In this document: positions 15,303-23,031 of the stretch, piece after piece
Position numbering within the stretch: position 1 is the stretch's first letter
Layout: each line of letters begins with the position of its first letter
Origin: Collinsella vaginalis
GTDB lineage: Bacteria; Actinomycetota; Coriobacteriia; Coriobacteriales; Coriobacteriaceae
NCBI RefSeq assembly: GCF_900176655.1
Contig: NZ_LT838843.1
Span: forward strand, 800,346-841,558
Reading direction: 5' to 3'
Length of the DNA: 41,213 nucleotides
Translations under genes and position numbers: made by a program
Notes under the pieces: generated by a model
The model's database searches: none
What the model saw: only the letters and a program-made list of their open reading frames with translations
Told to the model about the DNA's origin: nothing

Positions 15303-16282
15303 CGGAGCTCATAGACGCCCTCGCTGCAGCTTCAATTCCCGAAGCGCCGCTTTCTGCCCTGCTGCTCACCGGCGGTCTCTACGCGTTCATCGGATGGGTG
15401 TGGGAATCGACCATCTGCGCGTACCTGAACAGGCGCCGGTTTGCGAACAGTGGCTTTTTGCTGGGGCCGTGGTGCCCCATCTATGGCGTTGGGGCGCTTG
15501 CCTGCTGGATCGGGTTGCGCTCCATCGAGGGGACGGCCGCCCTGTTCCTCGCGTCGGCGATCGTCTGCTGTGCGATCGAGTACGCCGTGGGGGGGCTCCT
15601 TGAGCGAACGGTGCACGCGCGGTTCTGGGACTACTCCACCTATCCCTTCAATTTGCAGGGCCGGATCTGCCTGTATGGCGCCCTCCTCTTCGGGGCGGGA
15701 GCGGTGCTGATCTGCCAGGTGCTGCAACCGTGGGCCCTCGGCGCGCTGGCTGAGCTCCCCGCCTCGGTGGTGCGCATCGCGGCCGCGGTGCTGACGATCG
15801 CGATGGCCGCCGACAGCGTGTTCTCGCTGGCGAGCTGGCGGCGTCTGTCCGATCAGCTCGAGCACCTGCGTGCCGATATCGCCGAGCATATTGACGAGGT
15901 GCTCGAGGAGGCGTCCGACGAGATCGTCGAGCGGGTTCCCGACACCGTGTTGGATTCCGCGGCGACGATGCAGATGCGGAGTCACGCCATCAACGGGTGG
16001 CTTCTGACGCTCACCGACGCGGTCATGGACGCGCTCCGCGAGCGCGTGCCGGTTCCGTCGTTCGTGGCGGACGGCACCGCCGGACTGCGCGCCGCGGCGC
16101 GTCGCCTGAGGGATGGCGCCTCGTCGCTCAGCGCCTACCGGCCGGATCCGAGGCTCTGGCTCTCCAAGCGCGACCTGCGCTTCTTCAATGCGTTCTCGAA
16201 CCTGAGGATGCTGCCCTATGAAGGCGTCATTCGGCTGACAGGGCTGAAGGACCGCGCCCGCGACCTGTTCCGGCGGGGGTAG
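15299..16282 (+). CDS. CmpB-like putative ABC transporter permease (PF06541 type)
   Basis: A 327-residue membrane protein. The N-terminal half (about residues 18-190) has roughly five hydrophobic segments and the family pattern GWVWESTICAYLNRRRFANSGFLLGPWCPIYGVGAL. ERTVHARFWDYSTYPFNLQGRICL follows. The C-terminal 150 residues are soluble, charged and helical, longer than in minimal members. The family is named as a putative ABC permease, but transport has not been shown for most members and no ATPase is nearby. The start overlaps the HD stop (ATGA). Directly after its stop comes a truncated antitoxin-like remnant. Confidence 0.8.
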   Translation: MTELIDALAAASIPEAPLSALLLTGGLYAFIGWVWESTICAYLNRRRFANSGFLLGPWCPIYGVGALACWIGLRSIEGTAALFLASAIVCCAIEYAVGGLLERTVHARFWDYSTYPFNLQGRICLYGALLFGAGAVLICQVLQPWALGALAELPASVVRIAAAVLTIAMAADSVFSLASWRRLSDQLEHLRADIAEHIDEVLEEASDEIVERVPDTVLDSAATMQMRSHAINGWLLTLTDAVMDALRERVPVPSFVADGTAGLRAAARRLRDGASSLSAYRPDPRLWLSKRDLRFFNAFSNLRMLPYEGVIRLTGLKDRARDLFRRG

Positions 16283-16286
16283 GCTG

Positions 16287-16483
16287 ATGAAGGAAGGCCA
16301 ACCCAATGATGCGCAGCAATCTCGGTACAACGTTGCCACCGAGGCTGCCATGCGTGAGACGCGCGACATCATGGAGGGAAGGCTAGATGCTGAGCGTTAT
16401 GATTCCCAGCGGATATGTTTGCTGATTTGGATGATTGGATCTGTCAGTTGACCCTCAAGCTCGCCGCAATCCCTCCAATGTGA
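16287..16483 (+). pseudogene. Truncated, frameshifted RelB/DinJ-type antitoxin remnant
   Basis: The frame from 16287 reads NVATEAAMRETRDIMEGRL and then DAERYDS. This resembles the C-terminal helix of DinJ/RelB antitoxins (ATEAA..EAR.I..G...A..YDS). The frame then turns to nonsense and stops at 16451. Shifting frame at the CCC run (16405-16407) restores a plausible end, PADMFADLDDWICQL. One lost C would explain it. No N-terminal ribbon-helix-helix part is found upstream, where the CmpB-like gene ends, and no toxin gene follows. It looks like a dead fragment of a type II toxin-antitoxin locus. The end overlaps the stop of the histidine kinase gene on the other strand. Confidence 0.5.
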
Positions 16484-17351
16484 ACCGGAGCACATTTCCT
16501 TCGAGTGACGCGCTCAACCGCAGCCCCATCGCGTCTGCGAGCTTTGCTGCGGTTGCGAGCCCGAGGCCTGCGCCTACGGTCCCACGGGCGGTGTCAGCCT
16601 GGTAGAACCGGTCGAAGAGCCGCTCGACGTCGATCGCGCGTGGATCACTCGTGCGGTTCGAGATCGTCACGCTCTGCCCCCGCTGCTCGATCACCGGCGC
16701 GCCTGCTCCGTGGCGCAGCGCGTTCACCATCAGGTTCTCAATGACTCGCTGCAGATGGGCGGCATCCCCCTCGAAGGTGAAACCCTCATCGGCGAAGCGA
16801 ACGACGGGCTCCCAGCCGCGCTGCTCGAACTCGGGGAAGTGCGCGAGGAGCACGCTTTCAACAAGCGGTCTCATCGCCACGGGCGCGACCTCGATTGCGA
16901 GATCGGGATCGCTGGCCCGTGTGAAGGCGAAGAGCTGGTCGAGGAGATCGGCCGTGGCGTCGATGCGCGCCCCGGCGGCCTCGAGCTCATGCTTCCGCGC
17001 ATCGTCATCCAGCTCCTCCCGGGCAAGCTGCAGATAGCCCTTGGCGCCGGTGAGCGGGGTCCTGATGTCGTGCGAGAGGGAGGAGAGGTCGCGCTGGAAC
17101 TCCTGCTGCGCGCGGAGCGACCGTACACGCTCCTCCGTTTCGCGGTCGAGTTCGCCATTCACCGCTTCGGCGATCTCATGCAGGCCAGATCCGGGGGCGT
17201 TCACCGTCAGGCGCGCGTTGCTCGCCGGGTCGCGATCACGCAGGAATCGCGCCATGCGTCTGAGCTCGTGAGCGTATGTCTTACGGCCGAGCACCGCACC
17301 GAGGGCGACACCGAGGACGCATGCGCCAAACGCGAGCAGAACCGCCTCCAT
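16455..17351 (-). CDS. Sensor histidine kinase
   Basis: A 298-residue kinase. One N-terminal transmembrane helix (about 4-22) is followed by a linker, then the dimerisation domain with LSSLSHDIRTPLTGAKGYL (phospho-accepting His94). The ATPase domain has NLMVNALRHG (N box), DVERLFDRFYQAD (F box region) and GAGLGLATAAKLA (G2 box). With only one helix and almost no outside loop it resembles the intramembrane-sensing kinases linked to peptide-export ABC transporters. That transporter lies just upstream and the matching response regulator is at 19855-20598. The ATG at 17351 follows AAGGGAG; the upstream frame has no homology. Confidence 0.9.
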   Translation of the reverse strand: MEAVLLAFGACVLGVALGAVLGRKTYAHELRRMARFLRDRDPASNARLTVNAPGSGLHEIAEAVNGELDRETEERVRSLRAQQEFQRDLSSLSHDIRTPLTGAKGYLQLAREELDDDARKHELEAAGARIDATADLLDQLFAFTRASDPDLAIEVAPVAMRPLVESVLLAHFPEFEQRGWEPVVRFADEGFTFEGDAAHLQRVIENLMVNALRHGAGAPVIEQRGQSVTISNRTSDPRAIDVERLFDRFYQADTARGTVGAGLGLATAAKLADAMGLRLSASLEGNVLRFTLEGLRRA

Positions 17352-17473
17352 CTCCGCTCCCTTCCTCCGTCGTTTCCCATTGAAGCGAGGGCGCCCCGCA
17401 GATGCGCGGGCCTTCGTCCGCCCGGCCGATGAGTGGGCAGGCGCCCGCGCCGATCTCACCCATGGTACGCATA

Positions 17474-17498
17474 CAGGCCCCGGGACGACAGGGGCCTG
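17474..17498. other. Small perfect hairpin between permease and kinase genes
   Basis: CAGGCCCC (17474-17481) and GGGGCCTG (17491-17498) form an 8-bp stem with a 9-nt loop and no T run. It may modulate read-through from the ABC permease gene into the kinase gene. Confidence 0.35.
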
Positions 17499-17534
17499 CT
17501 GCTACGGGCTGAGATGGGCTCTCGGTCGCTTATA

Positions 17535-18386
17535 TCAACCGCGTCGTCTCGACACGATCGCAAGCCCCGCCGCCGTCGCGATACCGGCCCAAACACCCAA
17601 GACAACGACGGCCTGCACGGCGAATCCGCCGGGGAATGCGAAGGGGGCCGCCGCCCCCGCGCTGAGGGCGGCCCCCGCGCCGTCGGCGACGTGGCCTATG
17701 AGGGTGCCGGGGCTGAAGGGGGCGAGCGCCTGATATATGCCGGTGAGCACGGGCGTATGCCACAGGCGGTCCAATGCGGAGGCAAGGAGGAAGAGGATGT
17801 TGGGGAGTATGGTCGCGTAGAGCACGGAGAGATAGCCGGCCATCTTGCGGCGTGTGAGCCACGAGATGATGAGCGGCGGCAGGGAGTATGCCCAGCAGGC
17901 GAACCACACCTCGAGGAACCAAAGGAGCAGAGAGCCTGCCGCATCGAAGGTGCCGGTGCCCCAGGTGCCCACGAGGTATGTTGCAACGCCGGCCACCATG
18001 GTGATCGCAGTGAGGCAGAACGACACGGTCCCCGCGAGGGCGACCCGTTCGACAACCCGGGCCCACGGCCCCCGGACGGAGGCGTTCACGCTCTTCTCGT
18101 ACCCGGCGTCCACCTCTGCGAAGAAAACTTGGGACATGGCGAGGCAGCAGAGGACTGGCAGGAGGTGACCACTGAGGGAGATGTCGGCGATCGCTACGCT
18201 GTAAACGCTGTGCCCGTCGGATCCGATGAACATCCAGCCAGAGCCAGCGGTGAGCAGTCCGACGCTGATGGCGACGGCGATGATCGCGAGATAGATGAGC
18301 AGGCAGATAAAGCCGTACACCATGAGCTCGCCTGCGCCGCGGATGCGGGTGATGCGGTATAGATCAGATCTGAGCAGGTTCAACAT
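17535..18386 (-). CDS. ABC-2 type transporter permease
   Basis: A 283-residue membrane protein with about six hydrophobic segments: near residues 20-45, 68-88, 118-140, 150-175, 185-205 and 255-278. The N-terminus MLNLLRSDLYRITR is a common start of ABC-2 permeases of the lantibiotic/bacitracin-immunity type, where the first helix follows a short amphipathic stretch. The ATPase gene is two genes upstream on the same strand, with a 76-residue membrane protein between. The start ATG follows AAAGGAATGACCC. The export substrate is unknown; the linked two-component system suggests peptide-antibiotic sensing or resistance, which is inference. Confidence 0.82.
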   Translation of the reverse strand: MLNLLRSDLYRITRIRGAGELMVYGFICLLIYLAIIAVAISVGLLTAGSGWMFIGSDGHSVYSVAIADISLSGHLLPVLCCLAMSQVFFAEVDAGYEKSVNASVRGPWARVVERVALAGTVSFCLTAITMVAGVATYLVGTWGTGTFDAAGSLLLWFLEVWFACWAYSLPPLIISWLTRRKMAGYLSVLYATILPNILFLLASALDRLWHTPVLTGIYQALAPFSPGTLIGHVADGAGAALSAGAAAPFAFPGGFAVQAVVVLGVWAGIATAAGLAIVSRRRG

Positions 18387-18389
18387 GGG

Positions 18390-18620
18390 TCATTCCTTTC
18401 CGAGGGAGGGGAGGGCGTGGGGGTTCGCATGTGCCGTCGGCAGCGGGCCGCTAAAACGCGACGGGGCCACCACGCGTGCGGCGCCGATCACCGCGGAGCG
18501 CCAGATGATGTGCACCGCCCCGACGAGGACTGCGAACGTGCAGAGAAGGTCAATCACCGCATGCGGGAGCAGGCTGACCGCCGCAACCGCGCCGATGAGG
18601 CCGAGGGTGAAGGGAACCAT
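18390..18620 (-). CDS. Small two-helix membrane protein of the ABC operon
   Basis: A 76-residue protein with two hydrophobic segments (about 3-17 and 20-40) and a polar tail. It starts two bases after the ATPase stop and ends three bases before the permease start, so the three genes are tightly packed and must be co-expressed. No family is recognised. It could be a small accessory subunit of the exporter. Confidence 0.65.
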   Translation of the reverse strand: MVPFTLGLIGAVAAVSLLPHAVIDLLCTFAVLVGAVHIIWRSAVIGAARVVAPSRFSGPLPTAHANPHALPSLGKE

Positions 18621-18621
18621 A

Positions 18622-19638
18622 TCAGGCACCTTCCTGCGCGGCCGCGTCCGCGCCGCCCATGAGGTCGACGAAGTAATCCTCGATGTCGCGCTCGAGAAGG
18701 CTGAGCTCGAGGATCGGGATGCCCGCATCGAAGAGCGTCTGCGAGACCAGCTCGACTGTCGGGTCGCCGGCGTTGGCGGGATTCGCGCCGCTGCCTCCGA
18801 ACCGGGCGTCCGCCCGCTGGCCCTGTGCGGCCAAGGAGATGATGATCGCCTGAGTGGGATCGACGCGGATCTGCGCGGTGGGCATCCGCTCCTCGAGCAC
18901 CACGAGGGCGCGTGCCGGGTCGCTCACGCGGACGCGGATGGAGCTCCCGCATTGATCATGCAGCTCCTCGGCGGTGAGCTCGCGGACCATCCTGCCGTCT
19001 CGGATGACACCGAACCGGGTTGCCACGCGGTTCAGCTGATCGAGCACATGGCTCGAGATCAGGATCGTCACGCCGCGCTCGCGGTTGATCTCCGTGAGGG
19101 TGCTCCGCATGGCGCGGGTCGCCTCGGGATCGAGGCCGTTGAACGGCTCATCCAAGAGCAGCAGGTCGGGGTGGCCCACCAGGGCGAGCGCGAGGCCGAG
19201 CCGCTGCTTCATGCCGAGGGAGAGGGATTTCGCCTTCTTGCGGGCCGCTCCCCCGAGCCCCACGAGCTCGAGCAGCTCGTCGGCGTGTTCGGCCGGCTTG
19301 AGCTCCCCTACGGCGAGGGCCTTGATGATGAGGTTGTCTCGGACGGAGTGGCTGTTCAGGATCCCCGGGTTCTCGATCAGGGCGCCGATGCGCGAAGGCG
19401 TGCCGGCGAGGTCGACTTTCGGCCGGCCCGTTCCAAGGACGGCCTTCCCGAAGAGCTCCAGCTCGCCCGAGGTGGGGCGCATGAGGCGGGCGATCATCTT
19501 CATGGCGGTGGACTTGCCGGCCCCGTTCTTGCCAACAAGACCGTAGATGTCGCCGGAGCCTACGCGCATGTCGAGCGCGTCGACGGCCCGATGCTTGCCG
19601 AATGTCTTGGTGAGCTGTCTCGTGCGGATGGCGTCCAT
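18622..19638 (-). CDS. ABC transporter ATP-binding protein
   Basis: A 338-residue ATPase. Walker A is GKNGAGKST (36-44), the signature is LSLGMKQRLGLALAL, and Walker B is LLLLDEPFNGLDPE followed by a switch His in SSHVLDQL. GALIENPGILNSHSVRDNL in the Q-loop region is typical of lantibiotic-immunity and bacitracin-type exporter ATPases (BcrA/LanF-like). A C-terminal extension of about 110 residues contains a predicted regulatory domain of unknown detail. The ATG at 19638 follows AAGGGAA; the upstream frame is non-coding. A 21-bp near-palindrome lies 65 bp upstream. Confidence 0.9.
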   Translation of the reverse strand: MDAIRTRQLTKTFGKHRAVDALDMRVGSGDIYGLVGKNGAGKSTAMKMIARLMRPTSGELELFGKAVLGTGRPKVDLAGTPSRIGALIENPGILNSHSVRDNLIIKALAVGELKPAEHADELLELVGLGGAARKKAKSLSLGMKQRLGLALALVGHPDLLLLDEPFNGLDPEATRAMRSTLTEINRERGVTILISSHVLDQLNRVATRFGVIRDGRMVRELTAEELHDQCGSSIRVRVSDPARALVVLEERMPTAQIRVDPTQAIIISLAAQGQRADARFGGSGANPANAGDPTVELVSQTLFDAGIPILELSLLERDIEDYFVDLMGGADAAAQEGA

Positions 19639-19702
19639 CGCGCTTCCCTTCTTCCCCTGTGCGGTTCCGTCTGATCTGATGTCTTCAGTATGCGGTCGGG
19701 AC

Positions 19703-19723
19703 CTTGGGGAAGTCTTCACCAAG
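19703..19723. promoter_or_regulatory. 21-bp near-perfect palindrome upstream of the ABC operon
   Basis: The half-site pattern is CTTGG.GAAG on one side and its mirror CTTC.CCAAG on the other, with one mismatched pair around the centre. GTCTTCA also recurs at 19681 and 19712, 31 bp apart. The position between the response-regulator gene and the ABC genes suits an operator, perhaps for that regulator. Confidence 0.5.
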
Positions 19724-19854
19724 CATAAAGAGTTCCTAAAGAGGGGCGCGAGGATAGGACGGCAGGGGGGCGGGGTCGTCCCTGCCGCGTACATGCGACC
19801 TCGATCCGCGCATCTGCGCCACCGCATGGCGTTACAGGCGGTCGGCCTGCGTCC

Positions 19855-20598
19855 TCACTCGGTGAGCTTGAATCCCATGCCCCAGACGGTCTTGATGTAG
19901 CATCCGGTCCCGGTGGGTTTGAGCTTGGCCCGAATGTTCGAGACGTGCACGTTCAGCGTGTTGTCATCCGCGGCATACGGCTCGTCCCAGGCCAATTCGA
20001 AGAGCTCCTGCTTTGACCAGGCGCGCTCCGGGCTGCGCATGAGGGCCTCGATGATGTTGAACTCCAGGCGGGTGAGCTCCACGGGCTCGCCGGCAACGCG
20101 GAAGGTGCGGGCGGACGGGTTGAGCGTCCAGGATCGGAAGGTGAGCGCCTTGCTGTCCCCGCGTCCATATCCGACGGCAGTATCTCCACCGGCGAGCTGT
20201 CGATGCCTGATCTGGACTTCCACGCGAGCAACGAGCTCGTCGAGGTCGAAGGGTTTCGCGAGGTAGTCGTCGGCACCGAGCTTCAGCAGGTCAATCTTGT
20301 CGGTGACCGCGGTGCGCGCCGAGATCACGATGATGGGCGTGCTCGGGTCATGCGCGCGGATGAGGGAGACCAGCTGCTCACCGGTCATGCCCGGAAGCAT
20401 GAGGTCACAGATGACGACCGCGAACCCGCTGTGGTCGATTCCCGCCGCCTCGTCCCCGAACTCGGCATCGAGCACGAGCGCCGCCTCCGAGCCCGAGAAC
20501 GCCTGTGTGCAGGAGAACCCCGCGCGAGCGAGACGTGTGGCCACGATCTGATTGATATCGGCATCATCCTCGATGATGAGGGCCCGCGCGTCCGCCAT
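19855..20598 (-). CDS. OmpR-family response regulator
   Basis: A 247-residue two-domain regulator. The receiver domain has IIEDDAD (acidic pocket 10-12), phospho-acceptor Asp65 in VICDLMLPGM, ISART and the Lys of LAKPFDLDEL. The C-terminal winged helix (about 150-247) contains ELTRLEFNIIEALMRSPERAWSK and DNTLNVHVSNIRAKL, the recognition helix. It is the partner of the kinase at 16455-17351, with the ABC genes between them. The start ATG follows AAAGGAG; a TACAAT box at 20622-20627 (minus strand) may be its -10. After its stop a GGCAGGG/CCCTGCC hairpin (19761-19786) may end or reduce transcription into the ABC genes. Confidence 0.93.
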   Translation of the reverse strand: MADARALIIEDDADINQIVATRLARAGFSCTQAFSGSEAALVLDAEFGDEAAGIDHSGFAVVICDLMLPGMTGEQLVSLIRAHDPSTPIIVISARTAVTDKIDLLKLGADDYLAKPFDLDELVARVEVQIRHRQLAGGDTAVGYGRGDSKALTFRSWTLNPSARTFRVAGEPVELTRLEFNIIEALMRSPERAWSKQELFELAWDEPYAADDNTLNVHVSNIRAKLKPTGTGCYIKTVWGMGFKLTE

Positions 20599-20737
20599 GG
20601 AGGCTCCTTTCAGTCTTGTCTATTGTAGGGACCTTTTACGTCGCGCCCACCCGGGACGCGTGAAGCGGCATCGAGTACGATAGCGCATAGTGATAAATCG
20701 CCCCGGATGCGCGCGGGGCTGGTGCGAAGGGGGCGCG

Positions 20738-21160
20738 GTGTACGACAACTCGATAGCCTTGATGGAGGCGATGTCCCAGGCGGGCATCGAATATCGAAGC
20801 GACACCCCGCTCGACGACGACAACCTCATCGACACCGTACGCGTGGGATGGTCGGGCGCTCATCTGCCGCCAACGCAGATCCGCTTCCGCATCAACGATC
20901 GTGGCGCTCACCTGGAGACAACGCCCCTCGGCCGGGTTTCCCCAGGCAGCCGCGGGTGCGCCCTCGAGCTCGTGAACGAGTTGAACGGCTCCTACCGTTG
21001 GGTCACCTTCTCCGTCGATGCCGACGGCAACCTTATCTGCACGACCGATGTCCCCCTGGTTCCCGAGGTGGCGGGCCTGTTCGGCATCGCCGCCATGGGT
21101 CGGATGTTCGACACCGCGGACGAGGTGTTCCCACGTCTCGCCGCCCTGTTCGAGAATTGA
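20738..21160 (+). CDS. YbjN-domain protein
   Basis: A 140-residue protein fitting the YbjN / sensory transduction regulator family: a short N-terminal helix, a beta-rich middle with YRSDTPLDDDNLIDTVRVGW and IRFRINDRGAHLE, then a C-terminal helix pair (LVPEVAGLFGIAAMGRMFDTADEVFPRLAALFE). The GTG at 20738 is chosen because GAAGGGGG precedes it; the frame can start at 20690, but that part is not conserved-looking. It is divergent from the response regulator and 39 bp before the ZIP gene. Function is unknown; such folds resemble type III secretion chaperones. Confidence 0.65.
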   Translation: MYDNSIALMEAMSQAGIEYRSDTPLDDDNLIDTVRVGWSGAHLPPTQIRFRINDRGAHLETTPLGRVSPGSRGCALELVNELNGSYRWVTFSVDADGNLICTTDVPLVPEVAGLFGIAAMGRMFDTADEVFPRLAALFEN

Positions 21161-21199
21161 TGCGCCTCGATCCTGAACATGCGCTTCGAAAGGATTCCT

Positions 21200-22012
21200 A
21201 TGTTCGATGAAAATATCCTCCAAGCCCTGCTCTGGGCGGCACTCGGATGCGGTTTCACCTGGCTCATGACGACGGCCGGTGCCGCGGTGGTGTTCTTCTT
21301 TCGGTCGGATCGGGAGCTCACGCACCACATCTTCCTCGGATTCGCCGCCGGCGTCATGATCGCGGCGAGCATGTGGTCGCTGCTCGTCCCGGCCATCGAC
21401 CAGGCGGGGGAGATGGGGCAGGTCGCATGGATCCCGGCTGCGGGCGGCTTCCTGCTCGGCGTGGGGTTCCTGATCTTGCTCGACACCTTGCTGCCGCACC
21501 TTCACGCCGAGGCCGATGAGGCCGAGGGCATCAAGACCTCATGGAAGCGCACGACCCTGCTCGTGTCAGCCGTCACGCTGCACAACATCCCCGAGGGCAT
21601 GAGCGTGGGCCTGCTCTTCGCCATGGCCGCCCAGGCGTCGGGCGAGGCGGGTCAGGCCTACCTCGGCATGGCGTTCGCGCTCGCCATCGGTATCGGCCTG
21701 CAGAACTTCCCCGAGGGCGCGGCCGTCTCCCTCCCGCTCGCCCGCGAGGGCCTGTCACGCCGCCGCGCCTTCGTGCTTGGCAGCCTCTCAGGTCTCGTGG
21801 AGCCCATCTTCGGCATCGCGGTCGTGCTCGTCTCCGGATGGATCCAGCCGTTCATGCCCTGGCTGCTGTCGTTCGCCGCGGGCGCGATGATCTACGTCGT
21901 GGTGGAGGAGCTCATCCCCGAGGCGCATCTTGGCGAGCACAGCAACGTGGGGACGCTCGGCGTGATCGCCGGCTTCGTCATCATGATGGTGCTCGACGTG
22001 GCCTTGGGGTAG
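21200..22012 (+). CDS. ZIP family divalent metal transporter
   Basis: A 270-residue membrane protein with eight predicted helices. The two signature motifs of ZupT/GufA-type ZIP proteins are present: TLHNIPEGMSVGLLF (helix IV) and IGLQNFPEGAAVSLPL (helix V), whose His, Asn and Glu bind zinc or iron. The loop between helices III and IV carries a short acidic, His-containing stretch (HLHAEADEAEG), shorter than the His-rich loop of eukaryotic members. It imports metal ions into the cytoplasm. The ATG at 21200 follows AAAGGA. Confidence 0.92.
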   Translation: MFDENILQALLWAALGCGFTWLMTTAGAAVVFFFRSDRELTHHIFLGFAAGVMIAASMWSLLVPAIDQAGEMGQVAWIPAAGGFLLGVGFLILLDTLLPHLHAEADEAEGIKTSWKRTTLLVSAVTLHNIPEGMSVGLLFAMAAQASGEAGQAYLGMAFALAIGIGLQNFPEGAAVSLPLAREGLSRRRAFVLGSLSGLVEPIFGIAVVLVSGWIQPFMPWLLSFAAGAMIYVVVEELIPEAHLGEHSNVGTLGVIAGFVIMMVLDVALG

Positions 22013-22022
22013 GAATGCACCG

Positions 22023-22044
22023 GGGCGGCCGCTCCCGACCGCCC
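22023..22044 (+). terminator. Weak terminator candidate after the ZIP gene
   Basis: GGGCGG (22023-22028) and CCGCCC (22039-22044) form a 6-bp stem with a 10-nt loop; TTTT follows after five bases. Short stem, so only a candidate. Confidence 0.3.
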
Positions 22045-22087
22045 AAGCCTTTTCGCCGTATCTGACCTTGCGATCGTTCGGAGCTGC

Positions 22088-22933
22088 ATGATCAAGCTGT
22101 TTGCAACCGACCTCGATGGGACCCTCCTCAACCTCTTTCATATGCCGGACGCCACCATCCTGCGGGCCCTCCGGCGGGTGACCGACGCGGGCGCCCATGT
22201 GGCCATCGCGACGGGGCGCACCATGCGCACGCCGAACGATTTCGGCCTCATAGGGGCCCCGCTCGAGGCGGTCTGCGCGAATGGCTCGATCGTGCTCGAT
22301 CGCACGGGCGAGGTCATCCATCATCAGGCGGTCGACCCCGCGCTTCTCGAGGAGATGATCACGGCCTTCCCGGGAGTCTGCTTTGAGTGCGTGGGGCTCG
22401 AGCATGTGTACGTCACTGGCACGCCTGAGATGCGCGAGCAGGGCTTTCAGCGCGATGGGCTCGTCCGTCGCGTGCTGATGGCGGGAATGCGGGCCCGAGG
22501 TGCCCAGATGAGCGCCGACTTCCTCTATGAGCAGTCAGTCTCGGACATCCTCGCGCATGAGATCTGCAAGGTGAACACGCGCGTCTCCGATGAGGGCCTC
22601 GAGCGCGAGCTCCACGCCTTCCTCGACGGCCACGCCGATACGGTGCTGAACACGCCGTTCAACCCGGTGATGTTCGAGATCACCGACGTGCGGGCGAGCA
22701 AGGCCCAGGCGGTTGCCTGGCTGGCAGAGTACCTGGGGATCCGCGAGGATGAGGTGGCGGTCTACGGCGACGGTGGCAACGACATCGCGATGCTCGAGCG
22801 CTTTGACCATGCGTACGCGACGAGCAGCGGCACGTCTGCGGCGAAGCGGGCGGCGGGTACGGTGATCGGCTCCTGCGCCTTCCACGCGGTCCCGCGGCAC
22901 ATGATGGCAACGATCCGCGCAGAGCGGGGGTAA
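22088..22933 (+). CDS. Cof-type HAD-IIB phosphatase
   Basis: A 281-residue hydrolase of the HAD superfamily. Motif I is FATDLDGTLL (nucleophile Asp8, acid Asp10), motif II is IATGRT, the motif III lysine is in RASKAQAVAWLAEYLGI, and motif IV is VYGDGGNDIAML. The large C2B cap between motifs II and III identifies the Cof/IIB subclass. These enzymes dephosphorylate sugar phosphates, FMN or pyridoxal phosphate with low specificity. GGAG lies five bases before the ATG. A strong hairpin follows the stop. Confidence 0.92.
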   Translation: MIKLFATDLDGTLLNLFHMPDATILRALRRVTDAGAHVAIATGRTMRTPNDFGLIGAPLEAVCANGSIVLDRTGEVIHHQAVDPALLEEMITAFPGVCFECVGLEHVYVTGTPEMREQGFQRDGLVRRVLMAGMRARGAQMSADFLYEQSVSDILAHEICKVNTRVSDEGLERELHAFLDGHADTVLNTPFNPVMFEITDVRASKAQAVAWLAEYLGIREDEVAVYGDGGNDIAMLERFDHAYATSSGTSAAKRAAGTVIGSCAFHAVPRHMMATIRAERG

Positions 22934-22934
22934 A

Positions 22935-22976
22935 GCCGCTGCACCGGGAAACCTAGTCGGATGCCCGTGCAGCGGC
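22935..22976. terminator. Strong hairpin ending the HAD gene
   Basis: GCCGCTGCAC (22935-22944) pairs with GTGCAGCGGC (22967-22976) and an inner GGG/CCC extends the stem after one bulge. It lies between convergent HAD and dehydrogenase genes. The T tract is poor on both strands. Confidence 0.6.
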
Positions 22977-23031
22977 CTTACATGACCGTGCGAATACCCA
23001 AGGAACTTGTGGGTGTCCCGATATCGATCGA

